DNA of 7,490 nt, taken from NCBI GenBank assembly GCA_964503685.1, contig CAZDAW010000134.1, positions 1 through 7,490 on the forward strand, written 5' to 3'. The notes under the pieces were generated by a model that did no database searches, was not told where the DNA came from, and saw only the letters and a list, made by a program, of their open reading frames with translations. A program made the translations under genes and the position numbers. Below, piece after piece: positions 5,501 to 7,490 of this stretch (within the stretch, counting starts at the first letter, position 1; each line of letters starts with the position of its first letter). The stretch is from CAZDAW01 sp964503685. Lineage in GTDB: Bacteria > Chloroflexota > Anaerolineae > Anaerolineales > Anaerolineaceae.

Positions 5501-6369
5501 TGTTCTACCTGCCTTAATCTCTGGTAAGTTGTTTCCACTTCTTCCTGCGTCGCAGGGATTTTCCCGCCATTGGCTTCCATAATCGCCGCGGGTTCAAATT
5601 GCTCCAACATCTGTTCAAGAGTAATTTGCGGTTTCGGCGCTGGCTTCGCCGGCACGGGCGTCCCTCGATTATCCAGCCAATCCAGAACAATGTTCATAAA
5701 CTCTGGGCCAGGTTTCTCTATTTGCATATCTGCCACAGCCGGACAGCGGGATTTGGCAACCGTCATGATATGCGACCAATCCATATCGCATACCAGGTCA
5801 AATTCGTATTCTACGCCGGGTCGCTGCACTGGCGCCAGCCCCACCCGCCGCACACCGGTAATCTTCCCGTTCGTTATTTCGGGCACATATTCGGTGCGTG
5901 AGCGCATGGTGGTAATAATGTGCATCGGCGCCTGTAGAATCGAATCGACCATGCGGTTGTGAAGCGGCGTCACATGCCGCCAGGCGGTAAAACTGTTCTC
6001 ATTGCTCGACCCGGCAATGCGGTCTTTGAGCTCCAGCGCGCCGCCTACGCCTTCCCATGCATGAGACAGACTGTCAATTATCAGTACTGTATATCCTGCG
6101 CGACCGGCTGCCAAAACCGCTTCTGTGTATCGTTCCGGGCTGAAATTGGTCAGTTCCAGAACGTCAAATTGCCACGGAGTACCATTCGGAGCTTCCCCAA
6201 CATATTTAGATGCGCTGCCTCGCTCGGTATCTACCACAGCAATTTTGCCATTATTCCGTTGCACGATTGCGTATGCAAAGCGCAATGCCGTGTACGTTTT
6301 CCCCGATCCTGCCGGACCATCTATCGTCATTCTTAATTTAGCTTGTTGTTTTTCTGCTGGCTTAAACAT
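5497..6369 (-). CDS. Sak4-like RecA-fold ATPase (phage single-strand annealing/recombination protein), 290 aa
   Basis: This is a compact RecA-type NTPase of the group found in phage recombination cassettes (AAA_24/Sak4-like). It shows Walker A GPAGSGKT at 18-25, the segment KIAVVDTERGSASKY (42-56), Walker B VLIIDSLSH at 95-103, and a sensor-like stretch IITTMRSRTEYV (151-162). The region VQRPGVEYEFDLVCDMD (181-197) is also typical. Beyond ~235 a Pro-rich linker leads to a helical acidic tail that may contact partner proteins such as SSB. Sak4 proteins bind single-stranded DNA and promote annealing or exchange, often beside an exonuclease; here the Cas4-like nuclease is two genes on. AAGGAG upstream and an 8-nt overlap with the ERCC4 gene support the start. 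A generic phage ATPase is the alternative. Confidence 0.88.
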   Translation of the reverse strand: MFKPAEKQQAKLRMTIDGPAGSGKTYTALRFAYAIVQRNNGKIAVVDTERGSASKYVGEAPNGTPWQFDVLELTNFSPERYTEAVLAAGRAGYTVLIIDSLSHAWEGVGGALELKDRIAGSSNENSFTAWRHVTPLHNRMVDSILQAPMHIITTMRSRTEYVPEITNGKITGVRRVGLAPVQRPGVEYEFDLVCDMDWSHIMTVAKSRCPAVADMQIEKPGPEFMNIVLDWLDNRGTPVPAKPAPKPQITLEQMLEQFEPAAIMEANGGKIPATQEEVETTYQRLRQVEQ

Positions 6370-7111
6370 TTTGCTTCTCCTTTATTATTAAAACTTCCCT
6401 ATCATTTTCATCAAATATAAAATCTAACGTTTGTTGTTCCGACAATCCTAAAAAGCCGCGTATCTTGCAGCGAACAGCCATCCCGACCGGCGCGCTAATT
6501 TGTAAATCAGTCAATCCAGACAGAGCATGAGCAAGCACATCTCCCGACCACTCCAGAATGGCTTTTGCTCGCTCCAATCCTATGTCCGGCAATCCGCACA
6601 GGAAGGCTTCTCTAGCGCTAACCGGCGCAGGCATTTTTTGCGGCATAATTTCAACTATATCTTTACGCTCACGTTTTGTGAGCATCGAAATTGTCTTGTA
6701 GTACTCAGTGTCGGAGGAGCAAAATACAACGTAGCAGCCCATTTCCTGGATTGTTAATAGCGCTCCCTGTACCGCATTCCACATCCAGCCGGTTTCTCTC
6801 CCTGTCCATACTTTTCCATTGTGATCTGGCCGCAATTCACCGGTGATGATCAGATATGGCCAGTAGGTTTGGTATTCCCCCCTGAGATATTGAGTATGGC
6901 GGGGGGAAACCAGGCGAGAAATTTGTTCTAAAAGCCGTCCATCACGCAAAGAGTTTAATAAGTCATCGCTTGTTTTTCGTTCGATCAATATGATGTGGCT
7001 ATCATCGCACGCCACCCAGGCGTCGCCAGTTTCAAGTAGGGTGACTGCTGCATCTGGAAATTGTCTTTGAATGTGATCTGGTTCTCTTTGATCAATCATG
7101 ATTGCGGTCAT
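6362..7111 (-). CDS. ERCC4 (XPF/Mus81-type) nuclease with C-terminal helix-hairpin-helix, 249 aa
   Basis: The protein carries the structure-specific ERCC4 nuclease domain at ~4-140: an acidic IDQREP (6-11), LLETGD (25-30), and ERKTSDD (44-50), which together fit the XPF signature GD-x(n)-ERK-x3-D, followed by LLNSLRDGRLLEQISRL. Residues ~168-225 (LCGLPDIGLERAKAILEW, then a second hairpin) look like a tandem helix-hairpin-helix DNA-binding domain, as in XPF and Mus81. There is no helicase domain, so it resembles minimal nuclease-HhH forms. It likely cuts branched DNA such as flaps, forks or recombination intermediates. The ATG has AAAGG about 7 nt upstream and is preceded by a spacer with nested inverted repeats (7126-7174). 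The family call is secure; the exact substrate is inferred. Confidence 0.92.
   Translation of the reverse strand: MTAIMIDQREPDHIQRQFPDAAVTLLETGDAWVACDDSHIILIERKTSDDLLNSLRDGRLLEQISRLVSPRHTQYLRGEYQTYWPYLIITGELRPDHNGKVWTGRETGWMWNAVQGALLTIQEMGCYVVFCSSDTEYYKTISMLTKRERKDIVEIMPQKMPAPVSAREAFLCGLPDIGLERAKAILEWSGDVLAHALSGLTDLQISAPVGMAVRCKIRGFLGLSEQQTLDFIFDENDREVLIIKEKQNV
6887..6897. repeat. Dispersed palindrome, 10 of 11 (ATATTGAGTAT), in ERCC4 gene
   Basis: One base differs from consensus. It is read as HTQY. A weaker copy (9 of 11, GTACTCAGTGT) lies at 6701-6711 in the same gene. Confidence 0.65.
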
Positions 7112-7125
7112 AATGCTGCCTTTCT

Positions 7126-7174
7126 GGAGCGGGGATTACCTGTAATCTTAATTTGCCGCTGCACACCCCGCTCC
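7126..7174 (-). promoter_or_regulatory. Nested inverted repeats in the leader of the ERCC4 gene
   Basis: GGAGCGGGG (7126-7134) and CCCCGCTCC (7166-7174) are perfect 9-bp complements around a 31-bp loop. Inside, GATTAC (7134-7139) and GTAATC (7142-7147) form a second 6-bp inverted repeat around CT, sharing G7134 with the outer arm. The structure ends a few bases upstream of the ribosome-binding site of the ERCC4 gene (about 7114-7122) and fills most of the 80-nt gap, the longest apart from the iteron spacer. It could be an RNA hairpin controlling translation, an attenuator or an operator. There is no U-run to make it a classical terminator. Confidence 0.45.
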
Positions 7175-7191
7175 CATCGATTTTGAGCCAA

Positions 7192-7365
7192 CTAGAACAG
7201 TATTTCGTGATCTGGATTGAATGCGCCGATGTCAATGCGGATGCATAAGTCTTCGAATAGCCGTTCGCATTCCCAATCAGGCATATCCTCATAGGGATCT
7301 GGCGGTGTGTAATCTTGGTCTTGCCACTCCGGGTAGTCCGGAATCAGGAAGGTAACATCGAACAT
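7192..7365 (-). CDS. Small acidic hypothetical protein, 57 aa
   Basis: This short gene has a near-ideal ribosome-binding site, AGGAGG (7376-7371), 5 nt before its ATG and overlapping the stop codon of the preceding gene. The protein begins MFDVTFLIPDYPEWQDQDYT and continues with PPDPYEDMPDWECERLFEDL. It is strongly acidic and rich in Pro, Asp, Glu and aromatics, with no signal peptide or membrane segment. I do not recognise a family. An overlapping 66-codon frame (7092-7292) lacks such a start signal and runs into the ERCC4 gene, so this frame is preferred. Acidic small phage proteins often mimic DNA or bind host factors, but that is only a possibility here. Confidence 0.72.
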   Translation of the reverse strand: MFDVTFLIPDYPEWQDQDYTPPDPYEDMPDWECERLFEDLCIRIDIGAFNPDHEILF

Positions 7366-7374
7366 GACTACCTC

Positions 7375-7490
7375 CTATAATGCAGCCATATACTGAGTGA
7401 GCAATTCCAAAGTTTCCGGGCTATCTATCGTAAAATATTTGCTGATCAGCGTCTGCCCGGCAATTTGTTCTGCCAGCTTCTGGCGGATAA
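7375..7490 (-). CDS. 3' end of an unknown gene (partial)
   Basis: A frame open from the window edge ends at TAG (7377-7375). The 37 visible residues start IRQKLAEQIAGQTLISKYF and end SPETLELLTQYMAAL, consistent with the helical end of a soluble protein. The stop overlaps the AGGAGG of the 57-aa gene, so the two are almost certainly in one transcript and translationally coupled. One imperfect copy of the dispersed palindrome (7390-7400, 9 of 11) lies in its last codons. Too little is visible to assign a family. Confidence 0.7.
   Translation of the reverse strand, partial: IRQKLAEQIAGQTLISKYFTIDSPETLELLTQYMAAL

Noticed and set aside
7092..7292. 66-codon minus-strand open frame overlapping the 57-aa gene and the ERCC4 start
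   Set aside because: It lacks a convincing ribosome-binding site, overlaps two better-supported genes in another frame and reads like a shadow.

Overview
The window is a compact, fully minus-strand replication and recombination operon of the kind carried by a bacteriophage, prophage, phage satellite or plasmid. Evidence for this is the run of genes with 1-40 nt gaps or 4-25 nt overlaps, the many small unknown ORFs, and the combination of a primase-polymerase, a VapE-type helicase, an ERCC4 nuclease, a Sak4-like ATPase and a Cas4/RecB-like nuclease. The host looks bacterial (strong Shine-Dalgarno sequences, ATG/GTG starts, moderate GC). I cannot name the taxon. No integrase, capsid, terminase or repressor gene lies in the window, so phage versus plasmid or satellite stays open.

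Transcription runs right to left. It starts with the 3' end of an unknown gene (7375-7490) and a 57-aa acidic small protein (7192-7365). An 80-nt spacer with nested inverted repeats follows, then a recombination block: ERCC4/HhH nuclease (6362-7111), Sak4-like RecA-fold ATPase (5497-6369), an 84-aa Cys-containing small protein (5246-5500) and a PD-(D/E)XK nuclease with a probable Fe-S cluster (4454-5206). Next comes an unusual block: a HARP-like/J-domain fusion (3625-4461), a 79-aa unknown (3372-3611) and a free-standing VWA protein with a complete MIDAS (2803-3375). The replication block closes the operon: VapE-type helicase (1308-2801), a 155-bp spacer with a highly symmetric iteron array (1177-1286), a Prim-Pol with a C-terminal CHC2-like zinc finger (286-1152), an 83-aa unknown (59-310) and the start of a possible further gene at the left edge.

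A plausible joint role is self-directed initiation of DNA synthesis (Prim-Pol plus VapE at the iteron array) followed by processing and annealing of ends and branched intermediates (Cas4-like nuclease, Sak4, ERCC4). The J-domain protein could recruit the host DnaK chaperone to remodel the replication complex. This division of labour is inferred from families and gene order.

Two DNA-level signals are not explained by the genes. One is the iteron array, three GGTCAAC boxes at exact 9-bp spacing facing three inverted boxes around an AT-rich palindrome, a strong candidate replication origin or operator. The other is an 11-bp palindrome, ATACT(G/C)AGTAT, found perfectly four times and nearly perfectly twice, scattered inside coding sequence and read in two different codon frames. 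This suggests a DNA-binding site (stoperator-like operator, partition or packaging site, or highly iterated palindrome) and not a peptide motif.
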